Origin: Pseudoscleropodium purum | Lineage: Eukaryota > Streptophyta > Bryopsida > Hypnales > Brachytheciaceae | Direction: 5' to 3' | Assembly (NCBI GenBank): GCA_963969395.1 | Contig: OZ017801.1 | Location: 15,815,611-15,879,610, forward strand | DNA: 64,000 nucleotides | In this document: piece by piece, positions 1 to 10,922 of the stretch | How the letters are laid out: each line of letters opens with the position of its first letter | Position numbering within the stretch: position 1 is the stretch's first letter | Notes under the pieces: generated by a model | What the model was told of the DNA's origin: nothing | The model's database searches: none | Seen by the model: only the letters and a program-made list of their open reading frames with translations | Position numbers and translations under genes: made by a program

Positions 1-208
1 AGTCATTATGACTAATTTCAACCATTGGATGGGCTATCTAGCTCAAACAAAACTGTCTTAATTCTTGTGACCAAATAACATTTATGAAATAAATAATCCT
101 TGAGAATTGGAAGCCTCCTTCAAGGAAACAAGACATGGTTAGAAAGAAGTGTTTTGGTCCCCCATCACAAATAAGAAGAATCTTCTTCTATACAATATAT
201 CATAAAAG

Positions 209-470
209 CAGGGTTGACAGGACGTCCGGACGCAGACGTTGTGTCCGCAGACATTCGCGGACGCCGTCTGCCCCATCCGCCTGTCCCCCCGTCCGCCCAG
301 TTACGACCGTCCGATCGACACGCGGACTGATCTGGTCCGCATGATCTGGGCGTCCGCCCCGCCCCGCCCGTCCGCCTTCCGACAGCGGGAGGGATGCTGC
401 GTCCGCTGGCGTCCGGACGTCTGGATTACGGACGCCTTTTTCGGGCGGACGTAGAGATTCGTCAACCCTG
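209..470. mobile_element. Non-autonomous hAT-type MITE, CpG-rich, with 8-bp target duplication
   Basis: The block begins CAGGGTTGAC (209-218) and ends with its exact reverse complement GTCAACCCTG (461-470). It is flanked by near-identical 8-mers, CATAAAAG (201-208) and CATAAGAG (471-478). Ends of the form CAGGG plus an 8-bp target duplication are the hallmark of hAT elements. The interior is strikingly GC- and CpG-rich. Copies of GTCCGC/GCGGAC/ACGTCCG recur in both orientations, which resembles the subterminal repeats that hAT transposases bind. No ORF resembles a transposase, so mobility would need enzyme supplied from elsewhere. The retained CpGs contrast with the CpG-poor flanks and suggest a recent insertion. 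Confidence 0.85.
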
Positions 471-670
471 CATAAGAGGGGTAGGTGAAGATATTTGTTA
501 GTCATGCTTGCTTCGAATTAATTTTTTCTAATGAAATATTGTACTTCAACTAATTTTAAAGACTAAAGTGTTTGTCATTTCAAGAAGAGAGAGGGATTGC
601 CAACAATAGATTAATTGTATAATGTTATTGTAGACACTATGTGTCTAATGGACAACATAAAATTCTTCTA

Positions 671-1335
671 TATAAGGTGGAAGCGCATATGATCATCCTT
701 GGAATTTTGTGTGAAAAGAGGAGGTCTTGTACAATAGCTTGACCTTCAATGAATGCTCTTTGAATTTTTCACAAATGCAAATGATTCACATAGTACCAAA
801 AAGGATAATTCCAAGAGTAACCAAGCTGATGTTCCAAGGTTAAAAATGTTACGGATTACAAGTCAACTTCACCTAATGCCAAGCTATTGTTATTAACTTT
901 TGAACAAAAGAAAGGTGGATTAAATCATCAATTTTCTTAAATTGGCAAGGTTCCTAATACTAAAAATCATAACATCCATTCATATTCACAAAGCTCTAAA
1001 AAGTAGGATTGGTATAGATTTCTATTTTGGACCATGCACCCTTAAAAGTGCTTAGAGTTTGTAAAACTCTACCATTCTATCAAAGTAGAACATCGTTTTA
1101 ACCTTGTAATGATGTGGCAACCTAAAAGTGTCCGATGGATGAGAAAGAATCCTTAGTCTATGTAAGGTTGAAATGCAAAAGTTCATCACTGAAATTTGTT
1201 TAAAAATGAGAGTTCTTGCCCAAAATTTTGACCTCTAATGAATGCTCTTGGATTTTTCAAAGCAAATGATTCACATTTCCCCAAAAGAATGATTTCCATA
1301 GTGAACAACTCCACCATCTAAGGTTAAAGATTTCA
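671..1335 (+). repeat. Diverged direct duplication (about 175 bp, two copies)
   Basis: Copy 1 (about 671-850) and copy 2 (about 1161-1335) align along their length. Both run from a TRTAAGGTKG start through TTGACCT, AATGAATGCTCTT, GCAAATGATTCACAT and an AAGGTTAAA end, with small indels. The spacing is 490 bp. No coding potential is visible. It is either an old segmental tandem duplication or two copies of an unclassified repeat. Confidence 0.65.
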
Positions 1336-1535
1336 CATGATGCATTGAGCCAAAAAAGATTAATTTACAAAGTGACCAACTACTGTATATGATTCAATTG
1401 GCAATTAGGTGCTGAAATTGAATTTCCACATTAGATTCTTTGGGGTCCACATCACCTCACACCATTCACAAGATGACATGTGACACTCCCTTTTTCTTTT
1501 TCTTTTATTACGAAAATGACTTAATTAATTTAAGC

Positions 1536-3060
1536 CGAATCTGACCTTCACGTAGGGCAGAACGTGACACAGTTGCTTTGCAACTCTTCGAGTCTTCCGA
1601 GTTCCGACTTGGCGTCTGCAGTCTGCGCGCACTCTGCAAGACTGCGACCGAGATACTAATTATACCCAAATGTCATGCATGGGTTGAATTGAAACCTAGC
1701 TAGCTATTAATGAATGTTATGAACGTGATCGAAGTTGCCAGTCTCCCCATATACAGCTTTCGCCAGAAACGCACGTCCAAGCGAGTGATTGAATGACCGC
1801 TTAATTGAAGACAAAAGTGGTGTTACAGACTGTAGCGGCCGATCGAAAGTGGAACTATCTAGATTCGATCTCGACCTTTGACCACAAATTAAATGGATAC
1901 ACAACTACGAGAGTGAGGATCATGGTTGATAAGAGATTCTATTTCGGCACTTCTATCAAGGCTAGCTAGCTAGCTAACTAGCTGGCAACAGGCCATTGCC
2001 GGCGGGGATAACTTGCTAATTGCAGAGATGGATCCAGCGAGGATTATCGGCTGTCGTTGCAGTCGTGTGTTTAATTCCGTTAAATGCATGTTGAAGGTGG
2101 TACAGACGTAGTGGTCCTCAGTTGTCTAATTTCGGCAGTCTGGTCGGACAGCTCGCCTCCAGATGAAGTTCTTGACGTTGTGCAAGCTGGGCACTGGCTA
2201 GCTAGCTAGAACTGCCAGGTGATTAATTATGGATTCGATCACACTGAGGAAGGTTATGGCACTTTTAAGTGATCATTAATTCATTTCATTGGTTCTGTTT
2301 TGGGTGCCAAGTTAAGGAACAATCGTGATACTCATCTCGCTACTCAAGGCTCCAAATTCTAGGTCTAGAGCTCGTAGATTTACGTTTCAGGCCACCCGTA
2401 TACCTTGAAAAACCGGTGCCAAAGGAGTGGAATCTCCCCAATTTCTTGATACTGACAGTTGTGTTAAAATCAGTGATCTCATCACTGTGGATTTACAACA
2501 GTTGCTTGACCCTTATTATGATGGGAAAGTGCGACCATAGCCAGGGTATTTGTGCCGATTCTGCTGAAACCACATGGAACGTCAAATTCGTGAAATTGGC
2601 GATATTCCACAAGCCCAAAATTGTGACATATATACTCACTCTGGTGTAATTTCAGGCCACAAACTAAGATTGGTATAGATTTTGGCTTCAAGTCTCGCCA
2701 AAGTAATGGAACATCGCCAATTTAACGAAATTGACATGACAGATTGACAGGGACTTGCATGCATTTTCCTGTTAACAAACTGGAGATTTGTATGAATCCT
2801 CTGCATCATTTTACCTTGGCCTCCATGTGCGTAACTTTCCTGTGATTCTTCATGTTTAGGTTCACACGATTTATAAATTGAGAAGCGTCTCATCTTGATA
2901 CAGCTTGTGATCTCAATTTGAGTACCAGTGTAAGTTGAATTGCTGTGGAGACGGGAATTCGGAATGATCAGCTAAGTATCGTTATAATTTCTGCGGTGAG
3001 CCTGCATCAACGTCGACCTGCGGTTACAGTCCTTCAGTCCGGTATCAATTCATGATTTCA
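1536..3060. other. Intergenic block, more GC-balanced, no gene recognised
   Basis: Base composition is more even than the surroundings and CpG is less depleted, but every frame is interrupted and no protein motif is recognisable. A short CTAG tandem lies at 1961-1975, with related GCTAGCTAG runs near 1697 and 2208. It could be decayed gene or promoter sequence; I see no splice-consistent exon series. Confidence 0.4.
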
Positions 3061-4492
3061 CATCGAAGAGTTCGGAGTCACTACAGTAGATTCGCGAAAT
3101 TTAGAATACGGGTAACTAAGTATACCGCAAAAGTATCTCCAACCCTTTCCAACACTTGTCCACAGTTTTTTGATTAGAAAGGTTTCATAAGTGTCGATAG
3201 GGGATGCAATTAATTAGACAAGAGACACTTTGGGGTATAAAGTATGTATATCCATTATCATCACTGTTCAAAATGCATGCGATACTTTCAAAGGGATAAA
3301 AAAGTTTCACAAAAACTTAATTATTCATAACACAATCATAACATGAGAGCCTATAAGAGTCTAACTATGTCAATTTCTGGTACACTGAGAAACAATAATT
3401 GGAAAAATTCATAACTTACTCTATACAAGTCCAAAAAATGCATGCTGAAATGCATTGAAATCCTCACTTTTCATTGCCAATTAAAATTTATTTTGTGTTC
3501 AGTAATAGAAAGGATACTCAGTTGCTACTAGTGATGATAATGAGTGCACTTCCTTACACACAATTTGTGTTCAGCTAGAGTGCTAGACTACTACAGTGGC
3601 CAGATCAGGTGAACAAAAGGCCACAAATCACCGCCAGCCAGTCAACATTGTGCTGACTTACGGAGATTGGAGAAGTTTCGCTCGTCACGTGCACAAGGAA
3701 TGTAATCTTCAAATGCTTTGAAAGGTAAAGTGATCAATTCCACTTCTACACTTTTACACAACAGCCGTTTGGAACAGCATTGCGGAGTGTCGTCCAATGC
3801 ATGGGACAAGAATACCCTCGGACGAGACACACTACCAAGATTACCGGAGTCCGTCCGGGATTTGATTATTTTAAAAAAATTGGAAAGTCGCTGGTTTGGC
3901 ACTTCATTTTTTACTCCGTACTAAAGTTAGTTATTGGGCAATTTTTTCCCTTAGTTTTCAGCAACCCTTCAAATAAGGTAAGCTTGGAAGGTGAATGGTT
4001 TTCTTCATTGTTTAGGAAAGTGATAGTCATGGCTTTCAATGAATTCATTACTTTTCATATTGTCCTTTCTTTTTGCAACATTAACTCGAGAATTCTGGGT
4101 TGGTCATTATAGAATTAAATCATCTTTTTTGGTATTGTGTGAACCATTCACTTAAAAAACACCAAGAGCATTCACTTGAGGTCAAACTACTATGCAAGAC
4201 CTTTCATTTTCACTTAAAATTTTGAGAATGAAAATCTACATTTCTATCCTACATAAAATGATTCTATTGGATAAATGCCCCATTCTGGCAATTTTCTTTC
4301 CATACAAAAGAGATGAGCAACAATTAATTATGGTGCAATTTTCAACACAGCTATGGCACATTATGATTGGCTAGTAAGGGGTGCTTCATACATAGGCCGA
4401 CCAAGTCGAGAGGCCGTGGGAGTTCATGGCCAAACTTTGGGTGAGAGTCCAAAGAAATGGCCAATAAATAGGCAATAAATGAGCAATTTGAC
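3061..4492. other. Intergenic, nothing recognised
   Basis: AT-rich sequence without a convincing exon. Open stretches of 86 codons (minus) and 110 codons (plus) overlap near 3640-4112, but they match no family I know and have no coding-like residue pattern. Confidence 0.4.
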
Positions 4493-4553
4493 GGACTCTT
4501 GACTAAAGTTTGGGTCACCACAAAGTGGTGACCCAAACTTTGGTCAAGAGTCC
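4493..4553. repeat. Short-loop near-perfect palindrome
   Basis: Left arm 4493-4521 and right arm 4525-4553 (29 bp each) are reverse complements with a single mismatch, separated by a 3-nt AAA loop. The arms contain the core TTTGGGTCACCAC. As RNA this would be one long unbranched hairpin. Confidence 0.85.
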
Positions 4554-4757
4554 TTTGTGAGGCCATTGCCAAGTGGGAGCTTGGGCTTCTATGTAGGCAC
4601 TTTGGAGGGCGACGGACTTTGGATTGTGCCGCCTTGTGTAAAGGGTCAAGAGGCCAAAGTCAAGGTTTTTTAAAATTTGATTGGTGGAGGCTAACGGACT
4701 CTCAATCTTGGGCCCATGTGTAAAAGTAGTCCTAAGATTCCCAATATTGCAACCAAC

Positions 4758-5051
4758 CCTTACATTAGAAGAGTTTTGGGGGGTCCAGAAGCCTGTTTCG
4801 GGCCTATTCCCCTGTAGTTGTTCCTCGTAGTGAGGGGAATGGCCCACTATCAAAACTTTCTTTTTCATAAATAAAATTTTAAATTTAAAAAAAAAAATTT
4901 AGTCTCTAAATGCAAAAAAAAATTGAAATTAAAATTTGGTCAATGACATGGCAGGGTCTCAGCCATGTCAGACCATTGCGCTAAACTTGTTTCCTTTGTT
5001 CACAGGTTGTGATAACTCGCAAGCATCTGGAGGCCCCAAAAATCTTCTAAA
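4758..5051 (+). repeat. Dispersed GC-richer repeat, copy 1
   Basis: This matches 32995-33230 along nearly its whole length: an AGTTTTGGGGGGTC start, a middle AAGCCTRTTTCGG, then TTTCTTTTTCATAA, TGGCAGGGTCTC and a GGCCCCAAAAATCTTCTAA end. An A-rich insertion at about 4877-4935 makes it longer than copy 2. It contains an internal stem TGACATGGC/GCCATGTCA around AGGGTCTCA. No ORF is maintained between copies. The element class is not determined. Confidence 0.75.
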
Positions 5052-5449
5052 GGTTGGAAAGAGGAAGGTCTATATCACCATTATGGAAGAAAGTTCATTT
5101 TTTGCTAAAATATTCACAATAATTCTATGTTGTGGAAAAAAATTCTGAAAATTTACCCTCTAAAGAAACCCACTTACAAATACCAAAGAATGCTTACATA
5201 GTCAAGAATGGATTGCCTCCCGTATATCATCCATTGAACACTTTTAGGCTACCGGTGTCATCACAAGTTTAAAAGTGTACAAGTATCTTCTCCCACATTT
5301 TGACTTTGGCTTTATTTTTAATTTTCCTTGGATTCAACTAAATAGCTTATTAATGAATTTCCAAAAACCATTCGGCTTCAATGAATATAATTATTTTTCA
5401 CCAAAGGTGACCTCAGTCAGGCCGCTACGGTACTTGAAGGTGCAGCCCT

Positions 5450-5880
5450 TAGCTTGTCAGTCCTGTCCATTCTTTTGTCACTGACTCGTGGAAGGTCGTG
5501 CCATACTGCCATAACCGGCGTTCGAGAACCAATGCCATTCGAACCAAGAGCTTGTAAAAAATAAAACTACGTTAACTTAAATTGGTGAATAGATAGCTAT
5601 CAATGATGTTGAAATTTTTTTACTTACAGTTAGATTCTCTATTTCAAATTGACAGTACCGTACTATATCCCTACACAACAACCGACGTCCACTGGCATTC
5701 GAGAAAAAAGAACAGATAAGTTAAGTTATGTTGACTTTTTACAATTAAATTTTTCTATTTCCACTTGACAGTTTCCATGTCCCTATGTCACAAACTCAGT
5801 CACTGACAATTGAACACTGTCCCCCAAATTTTTCAATATCAAATTGACAATTCTCTGTCCTTATTACACACTGACAGCCT
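5450..5880 (+). repeat. Degenerate tandem repeat, about 115-bp unit
   Basis: Motifs recur in the same order. AAATTGACAG or CACTTGACAG is followed by a TATCCCT/TGTCCCT block at about 5648, 5763 and 5843. A GGCATTCGAGAA/GCCATTCGAACC block followed by GTTGACTT or GTTAACTT occurs near 5540 and 5690. Copies are strongly diverged and the edges are unclear. Confidence 0.45.
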
Positions 5881-6299
5881 CCACTTTTAATGCGACTGAC
5901 AACCAGACTTCGATGCATGCATGACCCAGCAAGGCAGGCCCACTAGCAAACAAGCAAATTTAGGGTTCCTAAACTGTTGGTTTCGAGTTGAACAATGGAT
6001 ACGTTAGTGATGGGAAGCATTTCCATCTACATTTTGATTCGGTTCGCGGTGGTTGCATCATTGCATGACCAAAATGTTGTGGCACGATAAAATTATTCTT
6101 GAAATAAGAAACGTTTTATTTGATTTTATAGTAGTTGTAAGGTGTCTTCAAACCAGTGCTTACCAGCGCTTTTAATCCAAGAATTTTGCGTATTAAGGTA
6201 AGTATCCTCTTTTCATACCGCCGCTCCTTCCAAACTACCGGTCCGTTGTGGCAGCGATGTCTTAAGAAAAACAGGATACTTTAACTGAAGTATGTGCAA
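5881..6299. other. Intergenic, nothing recognised
   Basis: No ORF or repeat is recognised. This lies downstream of the SPL gene, and an AATAAA hexamer on the minus strand (about 6116-6121) is too far from the stop codon to call as its poly(A) signal. Confidence 0.35.
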
Positions 6300-6899
6300 A
6301 GGTACCTATAGATTACAAACCTTTGCAGGGGAATTGGTGGAAGCTGTTATATCGAGTATTTGCAATGTCCTACAAGTAGATGTGAGAGTGCCAGAAGAGA
6401 TCCTGGTCGTCTCATGAGCATCCCCAGATCAACAAATCCAAACCTGAATTCCAACACTAGTCGACTCCAGGTGTCTCCTATGTCACCAAGGACACTCATA
6501 CATGTGAAAACGAAATCAATACATTGGATACTGAATCCTATTCACTAAATGGGGACAAGTCATTCAGAGAACTTTTACAAATTACTGGCAATGTTTTGAT
6601 TACAAAGATATATACTTCAGGGTCAGATGAACAGAAGTAATACCTGTAATTAATTTATAGTACTAACTGTACAGATCCTAACAATGTCTCTAAAAGCGAC
6701 TACAACTGGAGAAAGATCAATACTAGATTCCAGGGCAGCATTGAGCTTTTCAAAGAAAGCAGCATCTGAATATATATCTCAACAATTTGACCTGCAATTC
6801 CTCTTGAACCCAAACCGCAGCAGAATTCTATCGAAAAATGCGATGACTAAAAGAAACGACAAAAAAAATTACAAAAAAATAATTTAAAAACAGAGACGA
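6300..6899 (-). other. Probable 3' UTR and downstream flank of the SPL gene
   Basis: This is the 600 bases immediately after the SPL stop codon. The first 60 bases are T-rich on the minus strand, as is common in plant 3' UTRs. No canonical AATAAA hexamer is seen close to the stop, so the end of the transcript cannot be placed. Confidence 0.35.
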
Positions 6900-9647
6900 T
6901 CAAAGAAGCTGCTGATTACTGAATCTCGAAGATTCAAACGAGATGAACCCATTGTTGTACACCTGAGAGTGCACTCCATTGTTGTGAACTGTCTGCATAA
7001 GATCCATCGTTGCACGAGCTTGATGAGAGCTTCCAAACCCTCCATGACCCTGACCATTTTGAACTAAGGCCAGCATCGAGTTCGTCTCATCGTACCCTCC
7101 AAAACCAGCCAGCATGTTGTTACAACCTCCACGTTCATGAGTCCCAGTACCAGTGGCAGTCAGCCCAAAATTGAGGCCCCCAGAGTCAACAGTATGCATG
7201 GAGAATTGCTTGTTGCCAAATTGTGCACTTGTGGGTGATCCCTCACCAGGGAGTTGATGAGAGAACCGAGATCCGCCTCGGTTGCTGCTCTCATTACTGC
7301 TGGCCACCAAATGCTCCAAGGTGGAGTCACCGGCCTGAGAGAGGCCTGAGGGAGTCTGTTGTGTACTTCTTGTTAGGGGTGGGCGAGAGGCCCATGACTG
7401 CGATGACAGAAGAGAGAGAGCACGGTCAGAGTCCATCAATCCGGACACGCTAGAGAGGCTTTGACTGCAATGGCTTTGTTGTTGTTGTTCCATATTGCCA
7501 AGTATCCCTCCAGCGGAAGAGGATAGCGATAGACTCTGACCGAGAGGATCCAGGGATCCTTCCAGGAAGTGACGATGACCAGCCACGTTCAGGCCCGGAG
7601 TTGGTTTCAAAGTCGTCATTGGTGTCTTTAGATTCTGAACCACCAACACGACGCAGTTTGTCAGCTCTATGCAATGACAATAAGGTAACCACAACACTTT
7701 GAGCGATGTGCAGAGTTGCTACCATCAGAATGAATAGATTTTGAAATGGTCACACAGGTTCAAAGTTTACCAAGTTCTGATGTCGAAGTGGTATACATTC
7801 TCAAAATTAGACTGTACTACTTGTGCAAGATTTTGGAGAGACGCAATTAGATAGGTCTTACAAACAGGTGTGCTGACATTCCACCTTAGGGCTACAGTTG
7901 GTGCAAGTCAGCTAAGTGAACATCAGTATGAAAGAAGTGCGACTGACCTGAATCTGAAATGGCGGAATATTGTCACTCCTGCTCTTCAAAGACCAAGGGC
8001 TTGCTCGGTTTAGGCTATGGCCATACGAATGGATTCCATAATCGAGAAATGAACCCCTATGAGGATGCGAGACGGTAGACGGCTTGATGTCTTCTGGATC
8101 AAACGAACACGCAAGTCGTTACACGAATGCACCACACGAAAGCTGAAAATTTCAGGACAGGAGACTAGCTTGAAGATCAAGATCGAAGAAACTCCTGAAC
8201 AAAGGATTCCTTACTAGACAAGAGACAATGACAAGTACATGATACTAATTTGCGTGTTCACCTGGGAAGTAGGAGGGAGCTGCACCCATGGCGGACGAGG
8301 AAATCCCTCGATGCGGGAAAGGATAGCCCAGACCAAACAGAGGATGTGGCTCCGGGTGAGGTTTCCGTCGCCGTTCATTGTGCCCTGCCAATCTTCTGCG
8401 ACAACTGCGTTTCCCTTCGTCGAACTCTTTCAGGATATGGAATCTGCATAAAAGAACACCATTATCAAACCCCAAACCTAGACATAGCGAGAAACCATAC
8501 GATCGCCGAAGGAAGACGTCACTAATCCAAACTACGATCTCATAGTAACTATCCAACGATAGCTCAAAATCTCGAGAGGACTATGACGAATCAATTCTCC
8601 ACGGCCAGATACTCTCAATTATCGAGATTCTTCCAAGATGTAGCCTCACACTTAACGAGTGCCGCAATCAAAATTCGGGATGCACTCAACTCTCTTCGTT
8701 ACGCCCTTCTCTAAATGACATATTCTACAACATCAGGCCGGACGCACTCAAACCACCATTAAGACCTTCTCTAAAATGACATTCTAGAACATCCTGCACA
8801 CTTGCCACACTGTAGCATACATTGGAACACATCAAACTACGTCACAGTGACAGTATGGAACCCCAGGTAGAAAGATCAAAAAGGCTTGAGAGTTCAAACA
8901 TCCAAGAGCACAAAAAACACCAAAAATGATGATCCGCTACCTCGAACACTGCTGGCAGAACCGCTGTTCGATTGTCCCCACGATTGCTTTCGGTGCTTTC
9001 GAGTGCATCTCACACACCTTATGCCGCTTATGATATTCCTTACACCTACTGAGATCCGCCTTACACCCCTCCACTTGACACCTCGGAACAAGAGAATTTG
9101 GTGACAACGGCCTCTGCTTCTTCCCAGGAGGCGATAGAGCCAGACTTTCGCCCCCTTGTTTCCCAGAGTCTTCCAAGTACGTTCTCCTTCCCAGTTTCAA
9201 GCTTACGTTCTCCCCTTCACTACTATTACTGTCACTGCTCTTCTGACCCCCCTGTGGCTCCTCAAGGGAGCCCTCTTCACTTTCCCTTGACAGAGACCGA
9301 AAGAAAAGACTCTCGCTGGGCTCGTTTTTCACTACAGTGGAAGACTCCGAGCCTCGAGCCACGCCAGGAATGCCAGAAGACACAGACGTTGCGCTTGTGC
9401 CTAAGGCATAAACAGGGGACGATTCATCATCCGACTTGGAAGCGCCGAAGGAGCTTGCTACTGTGACTGAAGCCCATTCAGCAGAGCTTTGCTGTCCTTC
9501 GCGGGTCGAGTAGCTCGGGTTGGGATCCTCCCATTCCCAAGAGTCTGTAGGCAGGCTTTCGTGCTCCCAGCCGGTGCTGGACCAACATTCGGGCGACGTG
9601 AGGCCGATGGCGGAGTACACGAGGTTACTCTTGACGGCCATCGCCAT
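6900..9647 (-). CDS. SPL: SBP-box transcription factor (SPL2/10/11-like), miR156-regulated
   Basis: Three coding exons read on the minus strand: 9647-8941, 8443-8262 and 7666-6900, giving 551 codons. Donors are AG|GTAGCG and CAG|GTGAAC; acceptors are TTATGCAG and TTGCATAG. The ATG at 9647 sits in AAAAAATGGCG with an in-frame TAG four codons upstream. Residues 190-265 form the SBP domain. Zinc ligands are C190, C195, C212, H215 (first site) and C231, C234, H238, C250 (second site). The intron splits R236 in the QQCSR/FH junction, a position conserved in the family. The basic stretch 247-263 is the expected nuclear localisation signal. [11 protein letters not shown] (about 150-160) resembles the LKLGKRTYFED motif of SPL2/10/11 relatives. 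Known role of the family: nuclear factors binding GTAC cores to control phase change and development. The exon 3 acceptor is the least certain point; an in-phase alternative lies near 7556. The extra residues it would remove (about 297-331) are hydrophobic and unlike the rest. Confidence 0.93.
7404..7423 (-). promoter_or_regulatory. miR156/157 target site in the SPL coding sequence
   Basis: Read on the minus strand the 20-mer is GTGCTCTCTCTCTTCTGTCA, the canonical miR156 target in SPL genes. It pairs with miR156 with one mismatch. It encodes R378 to S384 (ALSLLS), as in most miR156-targeted SPLs, and lies in the last exon downstream of the SBP domain. Inference: the transcript is cleaved by miR156, giving age-dependent expression. 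Confidence 0.95.
7667..8261 (-). other. SPL intron 2
   Basis: This 595-bp stretch between exons 2 and 3 is bounded by CAG|GTGAAC and a TTACCTTATTGTCATTGCATAG-type acceptor. Reading through it gives stops in frame shortly after the donor, supporting removal. An additional small exon inside cannot be excluded without a transcript. Confidence 0.65.
8444..8940 (-). other. SPL intron 1, with a 60-bp internal duplication
   Basis: This is a 497-bp GT-AG intron within the SBP domain. It contains a tandem duplication of period 60: CTTCTCTAAATGACA starts at 8706 and CTTCTCTAAAATGACA at 8766, both followed by a TTCTA(C/G)AACATC block. Confidence 0.8.
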
Positions 9648-10260
9648 TTTTTCAAGCTAAATAAAAAAGCTGGGGGACGGATGCGAAGATTGTTTAGGGT
9701 TACGATGCCGTCTAACGAACTCGAGCAATACGAGGGTACTCGAGCCAAGTGTGTCGGGAGAAGAATGACCTAACGTACGAAACCCTCACCCAAATTTCCT
9801 CCCCAAGATGAAACACGCCGCTCACAGCGTCATCGGCTTACGACAGGAAGATGCCCCACCCACTGAGATGCGGTTGCAGTGGAAAGGAGGAGCAGGCGAC
9901 GGCTTTGAATTCAATGGCAACATGACCACACACTCAACCTTCCATCCGTCAAACCCAAACTGCGCCCTCTCTTAATCAAATAAAAAAAACCCACAGAGGA
10001 ACCAAACCAGCGATAACCAAACAAATCCCCTTCCCCGTCTATCACCACCCCAAAACGCAAATCCTCCAACTCCACACACCCCACCCTGCAGAACACCATC
10101 CAAATTATTAAGAAACAGGAGATTCAAACCCCACTCCAGAAAATACTTCAACCCCCGGCCTCCACCTCCCTCCTTCGAATCAAACCTATACCCAGTTCCC
10201 AAATCCACAAATGTCCCAACCCCAACACCACTCCACTCCAACCTCGTATGATACGAAGCT
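9648..10260 (-). promoter_or_regulatory. SPL 5' leader/promoter region with strong C/A versus G/T strand skew
   Basis: This lies immediately upstream of the SPL start codon. The part at about 9940-10255 is rich in C and A and very poor in G on the plus strand (only two G in 10021-10080), so the SPL sense strand is G/T-rich. No confident TATA box is seen. Such asymmetry is typical of transcribed leaders or promoters, but the transcription start cannot be read from sequence alone. Confidence 0.45.
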
Positions 10261-10570
10261 GCTCAACGACGATCATACACTCCACACATGGAGCTCGATC
10301 CACACTTGGAGCCAAAACCCACGAAGATGCGTCCTACTAATAAACATCCAGGGTCCCATTGGTTGCCAGGCTTTGAGCACATGATGAAGTCCCCCCCCGC
10401 CAGATTCTTCCGCCGCACGATAATCACATGGAGGCACTCTGGCGATGTCCCAGACACGATGAGCCTTGGTGGCCGAGGAGGTGCATCTGCCAAAGGGGGC
10501 ATCCGGTGGGCCACGGAAGCGCCGGGGCGAGATCCGGAGCTTACTAAATGGGGAATCCAAATCTAGGAAG
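10261..10570. other. GC-rich upstream block, open on both strands, function unknown
   Basis: CpG-rich sequence containing a 92-codon plus-strand frame (10288-10566) and overlapping minus-strand frames. None has a recognisable domain, and openness on both strands is expected from the high GC content. It may be part of the SPL promoter or leader, or a fragment of another gene. It includes a run of eight C near 10391. Confidence 0.3.
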
Positions 10571-10747
10571 GGTCCAAGAAGGCGCGGTCAAGGATTGATT
10601 TTTTTTAAATTTCTTTTCGGTTTAATGTTTTCATTTTCAAAATTGCTTTTTGAAATGTAAAGTAGAAGAGGAGCCGAGGCTCGGTGCACTGGGATGGGAG
10701 GTCCCGATGAGCCTCACTCAGTGCAAAAACTTGCAACCATTTTTGTA

Positions 10748-10828
10748 CTCCCTTTGTTTCTGGAAAAGACCCGTGTTTCTTTTGTGTTTTACAAAGGAAA
10801 CATGGCTCTTTTTCAGAAACAAAGGTAG
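10748..10828. mobile_element. Stowaway-like hairpin MITE flanked by TA
   Basis: This is an 81-bp near-complete palindrome flanked on both sides by TA (10746-10747 and 10829-10830). It starts CTCCCTTTGTTTCTGGAAAA and ends with the close reverse complement TTTTTCAGAAACAAAGGTAG. The CTCCCT start and TA target site are those of Stowaway (Tc1/mariner) MITEs. It is short for the family and has no coding content. Confidence 0.75.
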
Positions 10829-10850
10829 TATTTTCTAAAAATTTGGTAAC

Positions 10851-10922
10851 CATCACAAGGACCATCACAAGGACACTCACAAGGACACTCACAAAGACAC
10901 TCACAAGGACACTTGTAAGGAT
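10851..10922 (+). repeat. 12-bp minisatellite, six copies
   Basis: There are six consecutive 12-mers in exact register: CATCACAAGGAC twice, ACTCACAAGGAC, ACTCACAAAGAC, ACTCACAAGGAC, then the diverged ACTTGTAAGGAT. The array begins about 20 bp after the Stowaway-like MITE. A unit length that is a multiple of three keeps a minus-strand frame open (VLVS repeats), but I take that as a consequence of the repeat rather than a protein. Confidence 0.9.

Noticed and set aside
200..505. Protein frames of 69-101 codons across the CpG-rich block
   Set aside because: They are open only because the hAT MITE is GC-rich; they span its TIRs and have no protein-like motif.
7223..7453. Plus-strand frame opposite the SPL last exon
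   Set aside because: Antisense shadow of the SPL coding sequence.
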